From: JBCCOW01 sp039025855
GTDB lineage: Bacteria; Planctomycetota; Phycisphaerae; Phycisphaerales; Phycisphaeraceae
Assembly: GCA_039025855.1 (NCBI GenBank)
Contig: JBCCNL010000003.1
Location: 1 to 64,000, forward strand
Length of the DNA stretch: 64,000 nt
Reading direction: 5' to 3'
Shown here: positions 1 to 8,508 of the stretch, piece after piece
Layout of the letters: every line of letters starts with the position of its first letter
Position numbering within the stretch: the stretch's first letter is position 1
Program-made: the position numbers and the translations under genes
Notes under the pieces: generated by a model
The model's database searches: none
Told to the model about the DNA's origin: nothing
Seen by the model: only the letters and a program-made list of their open reading frames with translations

Positions 1-64
1 GTTTTGACTAAGCTGCGCAGAGTCACGCCGGGGATGTCACCACTGAATAGAGAGCGAGGGCCTG

Positions 65-1099
65 ATGAAGCCGTACCCGATGAAGTTTGTGCCGGTCTAC
101 AAGGAGAAGGTCTGGGGTGGGCGGACGCTGGAGCAGCTGGGGCGGGAGTTGCCGGGTGGGCCTGACGCTCAGATCGGTGAGTCGTGGGAGCTGGTCGACC
201 TGGCGACGACGAGCGTGTCGGGCGGGGGTGGTGGTTCGGAGCGGTCGGTCATTGCGAACGGGGTGTTGGCGGGGAAGACGTTGGCGGAGGCGATCGCGTT
301 GATGGGTGACGGGGTGATGGGGTATTTGCCGTTGTCGGACGACGGGGGGTTCCCGATTTTGCTGAAGTATCTGGATGCCAACGAGAACTTGTCGGTGCAG
401 GTGCATCCTTCGCCGGAGTATGCGGCGAGCCATGACGACGCGTTTTTGAAGAGCGAGTCGTGGTACATCGTGGACCGTCGGCCGGGGGCGACGATCTATA
501 AGGGGATCCATGAAGGGGTGACGCCGGAGCAGATGCGGGCGGCGTTGGAGGCGAACACGGATGAGGCGGTGGTGCCGTTGATGATTGAGGTGCCGGTGGA
601 GCCGGGGGACTGTCATTACTTGCCGTCGGGGACGTGCCATGCGCTGGGGGGTGGGATTTTGGTGGCGGAGGTGCAGACGCCGAGCGACACGACGTTCCGG
701 GTTTATGACTGGGGGCGGACGGGGCGGGAGCTGCATGTGGAGCAGGCGATTGCGTGTATTGATTTTGGGCCGGTGGATACGGGGGAGATCGAGAAGCGGG
801 TCGTGCGTGAGGGGGAGGGGGTGAAGATGACGCGGCTGGTGAACTGCGAGCACTTTGTGCTGGAGAAGGTGGAGGCGGAGGCGGGGTTTGGGGACGAGGT
901 TGGGGGTGGGGCGACGGCGCAGCCGATGGCGTGGATGGTGGTGGCGGGCGGTTTGACGCTGGGTGAGTTGGAGTTGGTGGCGGGGGACACGCTGCTGCTG
1001 CCGGCGGGGATGGACGCGGCGGCGGTGAGCGTGGGGGACGAGGGGGCGTCGTGGTTGGAGGTGCGGTTCCCGAAGGCGGAGTCGGGGGCGCTGGCGTGA
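65..1099 (+). CDS. manA: Class I mannose-6-phosphate isomerase
   Basis: Interconverts mannose 6-phosphate and fructose 6-phosphate in the cytoplasm, linking mannose use and GDP-mannose supply to glycolysis. The 344-residue protein is the short, Bacillus-like class I form. Metal-site motifs of the cupin fold are visible: QVHP near residues 112-115, KSESW near 129-133 and a histidine in SGTCHAL near 192, followed by the conserved VQTPSDTTFRVYDWGR block. The start ATG has a purine-rich GAGCGAGGG stretch upstream. The gene converges on scpA, with two hairpins between them. Its company (kpsF and a GH130 mannoside-type phosphorylase 1-2 kb away) fits a sugar phosphate role. The family assignment is firm; substrate range cannot be read from sequence. 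Confidence 0.93.
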   Translation: MKPYPMKFVPVYKEKVWGGRTLEQLGRELPGGPDAQIGESWELVDLATTSVSGGGGGSERSVIANGVLAGKTLAEAIALMGDGVMGYLPLSDDGGFPILLKYLDANENLSVQVHPSPEYAASHDDAFLKSESWYIVDRRPGATIYKGIHEGVTPEQMRAALEANTDEAVVPLMIEVPVEPGDCHYLPSGTCHALGGGILVAEVQTPSDTTFRVYDWGRTGRELHVEQAIACIDFGPVDTGEIEKRVVREGEGVKMTRLVNCEHFVLEKVEAEAGFGDEVGGGATAQPMAWMVVAGGLTLGELELVAGDTLLLPAGMDAAAVSVGDEGASWLEVRFPKAESGALA

Positions 1100-1117
1100 G
1101 GGTTTGGTAGCGCGACC

Positions 1118-1140
1118 GGTCGCAAGCGACCGGGCTAAAC
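1118..1140 (+). repeat. Hairpin-GCTAAAC dispersed repeat, copy a
   Basis: GGTCGC-aa-GCGACC hairpin followed by GGGCTAAAC. It lies in the convergent gap between manA and scpA. This is one of the best copies of a short hairpin family found about ten times in the window; it may act as a transcription stop or REP-like element. Confidence 0.6.
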
Positions 1141-1158
1141 GGTGAATCGGTGGTGGGG

Positions 1159-1184
1159 GTCGCCGCGAGCGGCGACGCTACGAG
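1159..1184 (+). repeat. Hairpin-GCTACG dispersed repeat, copy b
   Basis: An 8-bp perfect stem GTCGCCGC / GCGGCGAC with a GA loop, followed by GCTACGAG. The tail contains the scpA stop codon read on the other strand, so the element overlaps the gene end. With copy a it forms a double hairpin between two convergent genes and is a plausible bidirectional terminator. Confidence 0.5.
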
Positions 1185-2230
1185 GGGGTGTCGGTGGTGT
1201 TGTCGTCGAGTTCCTCGTCGTCCAGATCGTCGTCGTCGAGGTCTTCGAAGTTGCCCTGAGCGCGGCGGGCGGCGCGGATGCGGGCGCGGCGTTCGGCGCG
1301 GCGTTTGGCGTCGGGGTCGGGCCAGTCGTACTGCATCTCGCCGGTCTCGGGGTCGCGCCAGTCGGGGTCGTCCTGGAGGTCGGCGTTCTGGTTTTCCGCC
1401 CACTGGTCTTCGGGCTGGAGGGTGAGTTCGATGGATTCGAGGCTGGCGTCCTGGGTGACCTTGATCTTGCGTTGGCGGACGAGTTCGAGGGTGGCGAGGA
1501 AGAGCCCGATCATTTCGGAGCGGTTGGTGCGTCCGACGAAGATGGCCTGGAGGGACATGGGGCCTTCGCGTTGGAGTCGGTCGGCGATGTCGGCGGCGTG
1601 GAGGGAGATGGGGGTGTCGTCGTAGGTGACTTCGTGGGGGCCGCGCTTGATGCCGACGGAGTCGAGGAGGCGGGCGAAGGCGGAGCAGAGGTCGAGGGCC
1701 TGGGCGTCTTCGAGGTCGAGCTCGACGGGTGCGGCGTCTGACTGTGGGAGGTCGGCGGGTTGGGCGGTGGCGGAGGCGCGTGCGAGCCAGTCGGCGTGGC
1801 GGGACTCGAGGGCGTAGGCCGCGTCCTTGTACTTCTTGTAGGCGAGGAGCTGTTGGACGAGCTCGTAGCGGGGGTCTTCGGTGGGGTCCTGGATCGCGGC
1901 GGCCGGGTCGCTTCCCTCGGAATCGTGGCCCTCTTCCGGGGGTGGGGCGGGGACGATCATGCGGGACTTGATCTCGACGAGGGTGGCGGCCATGACGAGG
2001 AACTCGCCGGCCTGCTCGATGTCGACGTAGGGGCGGAGCTCCTGCATGAGGGCGAGGTGCTCGAGGTATTGGGCGGTGAGGGTGGCGATGGGGATGTCGT
2101 GGAGGTCGATCTCGCTGCGTTTGACGAGGTAGAGCAGGAGGTCGAGGGGCCCGGCGTAGGCGTCGAGCTCGACGCGATAGCCCTGGGGGGTTGAGCCGGG
2201 TGCGGGTGGTGGGGGTGTCGGGTCGGTCAC
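1178..2230 (-). CDS. scpA: Segregation and condensation protein A (kleisin)
   Basis: ScpA is the kleisin that bridges SMC heads with ScpB in the bacterial chromosome-condensing complex. The N-terminal block VELDAYAGPLDLLLYLVKR and the following DLHDIPIA are diagnostic for the family. A C-terminal winged-helix region (EMIGLFLATLELVRQ) is present, and the last 30 residues form an acidic Asp/Glu tail that looks like a local extension. The GTG start at 2230 is chosen because the reading frame upstream of it is proline/serine-rich shadow sequence and the domain begins about 15 residues later. That gives 350 residues. scpB and smc are not in the window. kpsF starts divergently 107 bases away. Confidence 0.88.
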   Translation of the reverse strand: MTDPTPPPPAPGSTPQGYRVELDAYAGPLDLLLYLVKRSEIDLHDIPIATLTAQYLEHLALMQELRPYVDIEQAGEFLVMAATLVEIKSRMIVPAPPPEEGHDSEGSDPAAAIQDPTEDPRYELVQQLLAYKKYKDAAYALESRHADWLARASATAQPADLPQSDAAPVELDLEDAQALDLCSAFARLLDSVGIKRGPHEVTYDDTPISLHAADIADRLQREGPMSLQAIFVGRTNRSEMIGLFLATLELVRQRKIKVTQDASLESIELTLQPEDQWAENQNADLQDDPDWRDPETGEMQYDWPDPDAKRRAERRARIRAARRAQGNFEDLDDDDLDDEELDDNTTDTPS

Positions 2231-2324
2231 AGGTCCGCATCGTATCCGGCCGAGGGTGTCGCATCTGGAGGGCGGCCGCGACCACCGGTCGCGGCTTTGT
2301 GGGGCGTGGTGTGGATTCGTGGGG

Positions 2325-2330
2325 CATAAT
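2325..2330 (+). promoter_or_regulatory. -10-like box for kpsF
   Basis: CATAAT lies 6 bases before the kpsF ATG and no Shine-Dalgarno sequence fits between them. This suggests a leaderless or near-leaderless transcript. No clear -35 was found. Confidence 0.4.
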
Positions 2331-2336
2331 GACGGC

Positions 2337-3368
2337 ATGGGAACCGCGAACGCGCAGGCTGAAGGGCTGAATGTGTTAGGTCTGGGTCGGACGATCCTGG
2401 CTGAGGAGGCGGAGGCGGTGTCACGGGTGGTGCTGGACGAGCGGTTTGTGGGGGCGGTCGAGCGGCTGGCGGAGCTGACAGGTGAGACGGGGGCGTCGGC
2501 GGTGGTCACGGGGCTGGGCAAGAGCGGGCTGATTGGGCAGAAGATTGCGGCGACGCTGGCGTCGACGGGGACGCCGGCCCACTTTGTGCACCCGGTGGAG
2601 GCGATGCACGGTGACCTCGGGCGGATCCGTCGGGGCGATGTGGCGATCGCGCTGAGTTACAGCGGGACGACGGACGAGGTGCTGAGCCTGTGTGACCTGG
2701 TGAAGCGGGACGGGGTGACGGTGGTGACGATCACGGGGCCTGAGGGGAACCCGTTGGCGCGGGTGGCAGACTTCTCGCTTCACATCGGGGACGTGGCGGA
2801 GGCGTGCCCGCTGAACCTGGCGCCGTCAGCGAGTACGACGGCGATGCTGGCGCTCGGGGATGCGTTGGCGCTGGCGGTGTCGTCGAAGCGGCGGTTCACG
2901 GCGGCGGACTTCCAACGGTTTCATCCGGGCGGTGGATTGGGTCGGCAGCTGATGGGAGTGATGGAAGCGATGCGGTTCCGGGCGGGGGAGAACCTGTCTC
3001 TGATCGAGCGGGGGACGGCGGTGTCGGCGGCGTACAAGGCGGCGGAGGCGGGTGCGGCGGGTTCGGGGCTGCGTCGGCCCGGGGCGTTGCTGGTGGTGGA
3101 GGGGGATGGCACGCTGGCGGGGATCGTGACGGACGGCGATTTGCGGTCGGCGCTGATCAAGCACGGGCCGGAGGTTTGGGGCGGGTCGATCGAGTCGATC
3201 ATGACGTCGGAGCCGACGACGCTGGGGGTGGCGGCGCGGGTGCGGGACGCGGTGCATTTGGTGCGGACGCGGCGGTTCGATGAGATCCCGGTGGTGGACG
3301 AAGCGGGTCGGCCGAAGGGGTTGATCGATGTGCAGGATTTGGCGGCGTTGAAGGTGATCGAGCGTTGA
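2337..3368 (+). CDS. kdsD: Arabinose-5-phosphate isomerase (KpsF/KdsD)
   Basis: Converts ribulose 5-phosphate to arabinose 5-phosphate, the first step towards KDO for lipopolysaccharide. The 343-residue protein has an N-terminal SIS sugar-isomerase domain (GLGKSGLIGQKIAATLAS, then SYSGTTDEVLSL) and two C-terminal CBS domains, ending with the typical DEIPVVDEAGRPKGLIDVQDL block. The ATG at 2337 is preferred over the longer frame because it directly precedes the recognisable domain and follows a -10-like CATAAT. lpxD at 46 kb supports a KDO/lipid A outer membrane. The next gene begins 4 bases after the stop, so the two are probably co-transcribed. Confidence 0.9.
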   Translation: MGTANAQAEGLNVLGLGRTILAEEAEAVSRVVLDERFVGAVERLAELTGETGASAVVTGLGKSGLIGQKIAATLASTGTPAHFVHPVEAMHGDLGRIRRGDVAIALSYSGTTDEVLSLCDLVKRDGVTVVTITGPEGNPLARVADFSLHIGDVAEACPLNLAPSASTTAMLALGDALALAVSSKRRFTAADFQRFHPGGGLGRQLMGVMEAMRFRAGENLSLIERGTAVSAAYKAAEAGAAGSGLRRPGALLVVEGDGTLAGIVTDGDLRSALIKHGPEVWGGSIESIMTSEPTTLGVAARVRDAVHLVRTRRFDEIPVVDEAGRPKGLIDVQDLAALKVIER

Positions 3369-3372
3369 GGTG

Positions 3373-4491
3373 ATGGGCATGTTGGAACGGCAGTTCACGG
3401 AGCGGGTGCTGGGTCCGGAGCACGCGGCGGCGACGGACGAGCGGCTGGCGGTGATCGGGGCGTTCAACCCGGGGGTGGTGGAGCACCGGGATCGGACCGT
3501 GTTGCTGGTGCGTGTGGTGCAGCAGCCGGTTGAGATGCGGGAGGATGCGTACGCGTCGCCGCGTTATGGCGAGGATGGGCTGGTGATCGACTGGTTGCCG
3601 GCGGCGGAGACGGAGACGGAGTCAGACCCGCGGTCGTACACCTCGACGAAGACGGGGACGCTTCGGCTGCGGTTCATCTCGCATCTTCAGTTGTTCTACA
3701 GCGACGACGGGGTAACGCTGAGTGAGGAGCAGCCGGACCCGTCGACGGCCGTGATCTTGCCGGAGGGCGAGTACGAGGAGTACGGGATTGAGGACCCGCG
3801 GGTGGTCTTGATTGAGGGGACGTACTACATCACGTATGTGGCGGTGTCGCGTCACGGGGTGGCGACGGCGTTGATGTCGACGACGGACTTCCAGAGCTTC
3901 ACGCGGCACGGGATCATTCTGCCGCCGGACAACAAGGATGTGCTGTTGTTCCCGGAGCGGATCGGTGGGGACTACGCGATGCTGCATCGCCCGATGCCGA
4001 ACATGGCGTTCAGCCCGCCACAGATGTGGGTGTCGCGGAGCCCGGACCTGGTGCATTGGGGGATGCACCGGCGGTTGTTCGGGGGCGGGTCGGTGCCGGC
4101 GGGGTTGGAGGACGTGGTGGCGTTCCGGGATCGGGTGGGCGGGAGCACGCCGCCGGTGATGACGGACCGGGGCTGGCTGACGGTGTTTCATGGGAGCAAC
4201 AAGGCCCACGACGCGGCGGGGGTGGGGGCGGCGGTCGGGACGTACTCGGCCGGGGTGTTGTTGTTGGATGCGGCTCGGCCGGAGCGGGTGGTGGGGTGCA
4301 GTGCGGGGAGCATCATGGCGCCGGAGGCCGGGTTCGAGACGCGGGGGTTTGTGGACAACGTGGTGTTCCCGACCGCCCTGCTGCGTCACGGCGAGCTGGC
4401 GTACGTGTATTACGGCGCAGCGGATGAGAGCACGGGGGTGACCGCGTTTCGGATCGGTGAGCTGTTGGACTCGGCGGTGCCGGTGGGATGA
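3373..4491 (+). CDS. GH130 family glycoside phosphorylase
   Basis: Members of GH130 (former DUF377) cleave beta-mannosides with inorganic phosphate, releasing mannose 1-phosphate; a few members are hydrolases. The motif GIEDPRVVLIEGTYYITYVA near residues 138-157 carries the family's catalytic aspartate (EDPR). FSPPQMWVSRSPDLVHWG and VFHGSNKAHDA are also typical. Length is 372 residues from the ATG at 3373; a GTG directly before it is an alternative start. The gene sits 4 bases downstream of kdsD and 2 kb from manA, which could pass mannose phosphate to glycolysis. The exact linkage used cannot be told from sequence. Confidence 0.82.
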   Translation: MGMLERQFTERVLGPEHAAATDERLAVIGAFNPGVVEHRDRTVLLVRVVQQPVEMREDAYASPRYGEDGLVIDWLPAAETETESDPRSYTSTKTGTLRLRFISHLQLFYSDDGVTLSEEQPDPSTAVILPEGEYEEYGIEDPRVVLIEGTYYITYVAVSRHGVATALMSTTDFQSFTRHGIILPPDNKDVLLFPERIGGDYAMLHRPMPNMAFSPPQMWVSRSPDLVHWGMHRRLFGGGSVPAGLEDVVAFRDRVGGSTPPVMTDRGWLTVFHGSNKAHDAAGVGAAVGTYSAGVLLLDAARPERVVGCSAGSIMAPEAGFETRGFVDNVVFPTALLRHGELAYVYYGAADESTGVTAFRIGELLDSAVPVG

Positions 4492-4498
4492 GATTCGC

Positions 4499-5749
4499 TT
4501 AGTCGCCCGCTTCGGAGACGCGGTCGGCCCACTGGACGGCTTCGAAGAACGCAGCACGGACCGTTTCGGGTTTGAGCCCGAGGGCTTCCATGAGGATCAA
4601 CGCCTCTTCGTGTTTCCCATGCTCGAAGGCGATGGCGAGATCGAGCAGTTTGCCCAGGATGCCTTCGCGGCTGATGAGGGCGTGGTTGACGTCTTCGGGG
4701 AGTCGGAGGTCTTTGAGGACGGTCTGGAGTTCGGTGCCGGTCATGGCGTCGATGAGGGAGACGAGTCCGAGGGTGAACAGGTCCATGGACCGGTTCTTGA
4801 TGCTGGCGAGTGGGCCGAGGGTTTCACAGACCTGGGCACGGACGAGTGCGGAGACCATGAGCTCGGTGGGCTTGTCGATGGCGAGGCTGCTGGCGGCGAC
4901 AACGGCGCCCCACCGGCGGAGTTTGACTTCGCCCATGAGGACCAGGGCCTGCTTGATGGAGCTGATGCGGTGGCTGCAGCCGACGACGGGGTTGTTGAGT
5001 CGGCGGAGCAGCTTGGTAGCGACGGCGGTGTCGCTCTTGACGACTTCTTCGAGCTGATCGAAGTCGACCTCGGGCTGGTTAACGCGTTCGATGAAGCGGA
5101 TCCACGCCAGTGCGGATGTGGGGATCTCGCGGCCTTGGACGGTCTGGGGCTTCTGAAAGAAGAAGCCTTGGAAGAGCTCGCAGCCGAGGCTTTGGGCTTC
5201 GGCGTATTCCTGGGGGGTCTCGACCTTTTCGGCCAGGAGTCTGAGGCCGGGGCGGCGGAGGTCGCGGCAGAGCTCCCAGCGTTGGGAACGGGTGGTGAGG
5301 GGCCAGTCGATCTTGATGATGTCGGCGAGGGGCAGGAGCTGTTCGAGGCCGGCGGTGTGGGTGAGGTCGTCGAGGGCGAGCATGTAGCCTTCTTCCTTGA
5401 CGGCTCGGCAGGCGGCGATGACTTCGGGGTCGGGCTCGATGTCTTCGAGGAGTTCGACGACGATCTTGTCGGGGTCGATCAGGCTGTAGGCTTTTTCGAT
5501 GAGGCCGCGTCGGGTGAAATTGACGAATGCGGGGCGGTTGTTGGTGAGCTGTCCGAGCCCGATGACGTGCATCGAGTGATGGAGCACACGGGCGGTGGCG
5601 GCGTCGCCGTCGGCGTCGGGTCCGCCGTTATCGCGGTCGAGCAGTTCGTAGGCCCAGACCTTCATCCGGCGGTCGAAGATGCCTTGCCGGCCGACGTACC
5701 GGAGCCCGACATCCGAGGGCTTGTCAGGCGGGGTTGTGGGCTGGGACAC
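4499..5749 (-). CDS. EAL/HDOD signalling protein (YuxH type)
   Basis: Two-domain cytoplasmic protein of about 416 residues. The N-terminal half is a degenerate EAL domain: the usual start block reads RQGIFDRRMKVWAYELL, with YELL where active c-di-GMP phosphodiesterases have EAL, and a later LLAEKVETPQEYAEAQSLGC match. The C-terminal half is an HDOD domain (VVKSDTAVATKLLRRLNNP, then HRISSIKQALVLMG). Proteins of this architecture are regulators, and the lost catalytic residues suggest a sensor or scaffold rather than an enzyme. The start is uncertain: GTG 5749 is chosen just before the domain, while TTG 5761 and ATG 5809 are in frame. It converges with the GH130 gene with a 7-base gap. Confidence 0.8.
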   Translation of the reverse strand: MSQPTTPPDKPSDVGLRYVGRQGIFDRRMKVWAYELLDRDNGGPDADGDAATARVLHHSMHVIGLGQLTNNRPAFVNFTRRGLIEKAYSLIDPDKIVVELLEDIEPDPEVIAACRAVKEEGYMLALDDLTHTAGLEQLLPLADIIKIDWPLTTRSQRWELCRDLRRPGLRLLAEKVETPQEYAEAQSLGCELFQGFFFQKPQTVQGREIPTSALAWIRFIERVNQPEVDFDQLEEVVKSDTAVATKLLRRLNNPVVGCSHRISSIKQALVLMGEVKLRRWGAVVAASSLAIDKPTELMVSALVRAQVCETLGPLASIKNRSMDLFTLGLVSLIDAMTGTELQTVLKDLRLPEDVNHALISREGILGKLLDLAIAFEHGKHEEALILMEALGLKPETVRAAFFEAVQWADRVSEAGD

Positions 5750-5891
5750 CGTCGATTTCAAGGTCTGCCTCCCGAACACGTCGTGCCCCCCCCGGGGGCG
5801 TGCTCGCATGGAAGATCGGCAAGATCGCGGTGGCGATTGATCCCGTCGTATGGATTCGAGGCGGAAAAATGCAGGGTTGCGGCGGTTCGGG

Positions 5892-6383
5892 TCACCCGCG
5901 GATGTCGATGATCTCGGCGGCGGGTTCGGGGCCCGATAAATCGAGGAGGGCCGCGGTGCAGCGGTCGTTGACCCAGCCGCAGCACTCGCCGGGGTTGAGG
6001 TAGAGCACGCCATCACGGGTTTCGTTGACGACGGCGTGGGTGTGGCCGGAGATGACGACGCGGGCGCCGGCGCGGTCTTCGGGGGTGAGCCAGTCGATGA
6101 AGTGGCCCATGACGATGGGGGTTTGGGCGAGGGTAACGCGGACGGGTCCATCAATGACCTGAGGCAGCGTGCGTTGGAGGCCTTCGCGTTCGCCGTCGTT
6201 GTTGCCGAAGCAGGCGTGGACGGGGATGTCGATTTCGCTGGGGCTGATGAGCTGCGCGGCGAAGGGTGCGACGAAGTCGCCGGCGTGGAAGATGGCGGCG
6301 ACGTCGAGGCGGCGGAACAGCTCGATCGCCCGTCGGAAGGTGGGGAGACGGTCGTGGGTGTCGGCGATCACACCGATTTTCAT
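5892..6383 (-). CDS. YfcE/MJ0936-type metallophosphoesterase
   Basis: Small cytoplasmic calcineurin-like phosphodiesterase of 163 residues. All metal-binding motifs are visible in order: ADTHDR at residues 7-12, HAGDFVAP near 35, CFGNNDGE near 60, MGHFID and SGHTHAVV, with the ending LYLNPGE. Family members hydrolyse artificial phosphodiesters in vitro, and the physiological substrate is unknown. The ATG at 6383 is chosen because the motif-bearing fold starts at the next residues (MKIGVIADTHD). A -10-like TACT box lies close upstream. It is transcribed towards the EAL/HDOD gene with a 142-base gap. Confidence 0.88.
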   Translation of the reverse strand: MKIGVIADTHDRLPTFRRAIELFRRLDVAAIFHAGDFVAPFAAQLISPSEIDIPVHACFGNNDGEREGLQRTLPQVIDGPVRVTLAQTPIVMGHFIDWLTPEDRAGARVVISGHTHAVVNETRDGVLYLNPGECCGWVNDRCTAALLDLSGPEPAAEIIDIRG

Positions 6384-6469
6384 GAGGACAGTATGAAGAA
6401 CATTCAGCGCGACGCCAAGCGGGGTGGATCGGCGGGACAGATTTCTGGCGGGTTTTACGGCTTGGCGGG

Positions 6470-6497
6470 GTGACAAACCGCCGGGTTGGCTTATATT
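6470..6497 (+). promoter_or_regulatory. Promoter of the small membrane protein gene
   Basis: GTGACA at 6470-6475 and TATATT at 6492-6497, with 16 bases between. A transcript starting about 8 bases later would begin at the ATG at 6506, that is, leaderless. Confidence 0.5.
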
Positions 6498-6505
6498 CGA
6501 TGCCC

Positions 6506-6766
6506 ATGAGTGAACGTCATGCTTTGTCTGCGTTGATGCGTCGGGAATTGGTGGTGGGGTCGCTGGCGTTTCTGGTGTTTCTGGTGGCGGTGCGGGCGGC
6601 GGTGCTGGGTGGGTCGGCGGTGGCGATCGGTGTGATGTGTCTGGCGGCGGGGGTGACGCTGGCGGCGGTGGTTCGGCTGATCGTGTCGGAGCGGCGTGGT
6701 GCGGCTGGGGTTGCGGTGCGGGCGACGACCCCCCTGCCGCGTTCGTCGGGCCGGGGTGAGGGTTGA
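6506..6766 (+). CDS. Small two-helix membrane protein, unknown
   Basis: An 86-residue protein with two predicted membrane helices (LVVGSLAFLVFLVAVRAAVL and VAIGVMCLAAGVTLAAVVRL), a short cytoplasmic start and a basic, Pro/Arg-rich tail. No family is recognised. An ATG two codons upstream (6500) is possible, but the promoter spacing favours 6506. It is the first of three closely packed small genes (this one, a TPR protein 6 bases later and another membrane protein) that look like one operon. Confidence 0.6.
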   Translation: MSERHALSALMRRELVVGSLAFLVFLVAVRAAVLGGSAVAIGVMCLAAGVTLAAVVRLIVSERRGAAGVAVRATTPLPRSSGRGEG

Positions 6767-6772
6767 GCGGCG

Positions 6773-7084
6773 GTGGCGGACCGATTGGATCAGTTGATGC
6801 AGCTCGAAGCGTCGGCTCCCGACGCGGACCTGGCGTACATGATCGGGCTGGAGCACGCGAAGGCGGAGCGGTTCGAGGTCGCGATCGAGTGGCTGGACCG
6901 GGCGTTGGAGCGGGACCCGGCGTACCACTACGCGTACTTTCAGAAGGCGAAAGCGTTCAGCGAGCTGGGGGAGGACGAGGGGTGTGCCGAGGCGTTGGAC
7001 ACGGGGATCGCGGTGGCGCGGCGGGACGGCAACGCGAAGGCCCAGGGGGAGTTGATGGAGCTGAAGGCGAATCTGCTGGGGTAG
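6773..7084 (+). CDS. Small TPR-repeat protein
   Basis: A 103-residue soluble protein made almost entirely of tetratricopeptide helices. One repeat reads AYMIGLEHAKAERFEVAIEWLDRALERDP in two halves, and a second begins AYHYAYFQKAKAFSELGE. Similar small TPR proteins are annotated as conserved hypotheticals in planctomycete genomes. The start is GTG at 6773, 6 bases after the stop of the preceding gene, with no ATG alternative. Such repeats bind proteins, and the partner is unknown; the flanking small membrane proteins are candidates. Confidence 0.75.
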   Translation: MADRLDQLMQLEASAPDADLAYMIGLEHAKAERFEVAIEWLDRALERDPAYHYAYFQKAKAFSELGEDEGCAEALDTGIAVARRDGNAKAQGELMELKANLLG

Positions 7085-7106
7085 GTCGTGAGTCAGGAGG
7101 TGGCGT

Positions 7107-7334
7107 GTGAGTCGGGTTGTATCGGGTTTGCTGGGTGTCGGAGCACTGGTAGCGTTGTTGGTTTGGATGCCGCCCGCGTTTCTGGCGATGAGCGGCGAGG
7201 CGTTGAACCGTTCGCACGAAGCGTTTTGGCCTGCGGGGTTGGCGATGGCTTTGGTGTTGGGTGTGCTGAGTGTGTACGCGTATCGCCGGGGTGCGTCGGG
7301 GCGTGGGCGCGGGTCGGGCGTGGGTAACGGATGA
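7107..7334 (+). CDS. Small membrane protein, unknown
   Basis: A 75-residue protein with two hydrophobic segments (VSGLLGVGALVALLVWMPPA and the PAGLAMALVLGVLSVYAY stretch) joined by a short polar loop, and a Gly/Arg-rich tail. The start is GTG at 7107, preceded by CAGGAGG about 9 bases upstream, which is one of the clearer Shine-Dalgarno sequences in this part of the window. No family is recognised. It probably ends the three-gene set that begins at 6506. Confidence 0.55.
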   Translation: MSRVVSGLLGVGALVALLVWMPPAFLAMSGEALNRSHEAFWPAGLAMALVLGVLSVYAYRRGASGRGRGSGVGNG

Positions 7335-7348
7335 GGTGCGAGGTGCGT

Positions 7349-7370
7349 GGATCGCAAGCGACCGCGCTAA
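7349..7370 (+). repeat. Hairpin-GCTAAG dispersed repeat, copy c
   Basis: An imperfect copy, GGATCGC-aa-GCGACC followed by GCGCTAAG. The tail carries the stop codon of the minus-strand dipeptidase gene, as copy b does for scpA. It lies between convergent genes. Confidence 0.45.
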
Positions 7371-8494
7371 GAGGTGGGCAGGGTTTCGGTGAAGAAGCGG
7401 GTTAGGTTGTGGGCGAGGATGTCGTCGGCTTCGGTTGAAGTGAAGCCGGCGGTGGTGAGGGCGTGGTGGAGTTGTGGGAGGTCGGCGGCGGAGTCGAGTT
7501 CGGCGGGGGTGTGTTCTCGGCCGAAGCCGCCGTCGAGGTCGGAGCCGAGGGCGAGGTGGCGGTGGGTGCCGGTGAGGTCGGCGATGTGGCGGGCGTGGGC
7601 GGCGAAGTCGGCGAGGGTGACGTCTGACTTGGGGCTGGATTCGGTGTAGCCGGGCTTGAGGAACGCGTTGAAGAGGGGGAGGCCGATGACGCCGTCGTGG
7701 TCGGCGATGGCTTTGATGTGGTTGTCGGTGAGCATGCGCATGGGGTGGACGTGCTCGTTGGTGGGGACGAGGGCGCGGGAGGACGAGTGGCTGGCGTAGA
7801 CACGGCCAGGGAACTGGTCGAGGGTCTGGCGGAGGCTGGTGTCGCTGAGGTGGGTGAGGTCGAGCGGCATGCCGAGGTCGTGCATGGCGGCGAAGAGGTC
7901 GGCGGTTTGGGGGGCGAGGGGGCCGTCGGTGTCGTGGGTGTTGGTGGGCGGGTGGGGGTCGGTGGAGGGGGTGCCGTGGGCGTAGGAGGATTGGCCGAAG
8001 TGGGCGAGCATGAGAGTGCGGAGGCCGAGGGCGTGCCAGTCGGCGAGCTCATCGGGGGTGGTGATGGCGTCGGCGCCTTCGAGGGTAAGGATGATGCCCA
8101 ATGGGGCTTGGGGGGCGTCAAGATGGGCGTTGAGATCGGCAGCGGTATGGAGGATGCGGAGCTGGTGGCGGGATTCGAGGAGCTGGTAGTAGGCGAGCTG
8201 GCCGCGGGCGATGGCGTGGGCCATATCGGGGCTGGGCCAGTCGCCGGAGCGGGTGAGTGGGCGGTTGGCGGGGACCCACGGTTTAGCTCGGGCGAGCAGG
8301 GTGGCGACGGCGAGTCGGACGCCGCCGGTTTTGAGGGTGGGGAGCGTGACGGTGGCGGTGCCGCGGTGGTCGGGGACGCCCTCGGCTTCGCGTTGGCGGA
8401 TGGCGTCGAGGGGGAGCGTTTGGTCGCGTTCGTAGGCAAGGGCGTTGTAGGCGAGGTCGAGGTGGCCATCGAAGATGAGGGGCGGGGTGGGCAT
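7367..8494 (-). CDS. Membrane dipeptidase, peptidase family M19
   Basis: Zinc dipeptidase of the renal dipeptidase family, 375 residues. The metal ligands are visible: HLD in DGHLDLAYNAL (residues 10-20), the bridging glutamate in LTLEGADAI, and histidines in DLTHLSDTSL and YASHSSSRAL, followed by ALGSDLDGGFG. No signal peptide is seen, so a cytoplasmic role in dipeptide turnover is likely. Some bacterial members prefer D-amino-acid or beta-lactam substrates, so specificity is open. It probably shares a transcript with the hydrolase gene upstream on the same strand, separated by 54 bases that hold a hairpin. Confidence 0.88.
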   Translation of the reverse strand: MPTPPLIFDGHLDLAYNALAYERDQTLPLDAIRQREAEGVPDHRGTATVTLPTLKTGGVRLAVATLLARAKPWVPANRPLTRSGDWPSPDMAHAIARGQLAYYQLLESRHQLRILHTAADLNAHLDAPQAPLGIILTLEGADAITTPDELADWHALGLRTLMLAHFGQSSYAHGTPSTDPHPPTNTHDTDGPLAPQTADLFAAMHDLGMPLDLTHLSDTSLRQTLDQFPGRVYASHSSSRALVPTNEHVHPMRMLTDNHIKAIADHDGVIGLPLFNAFLKPGYTESSPKSDVTLADFAAHARHIADLTGTHRHLALGSDLDGGFGREHTPAELDSAADLPQLHHALTTAGFTSTEADDILAHNLTRFFTETLPTS

Positions 8495-8508
8495 GGTTGC
8501 GTGGGCCG

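Noticed and set aside
249..2327. Long minus-strand frame of 692 codons antisense to manA and overlapping scpA
   Set aside because: Pro/Arg-rich shadow translation typical of very high-GC DNA. manA and scpA in this area have clear family motifs.
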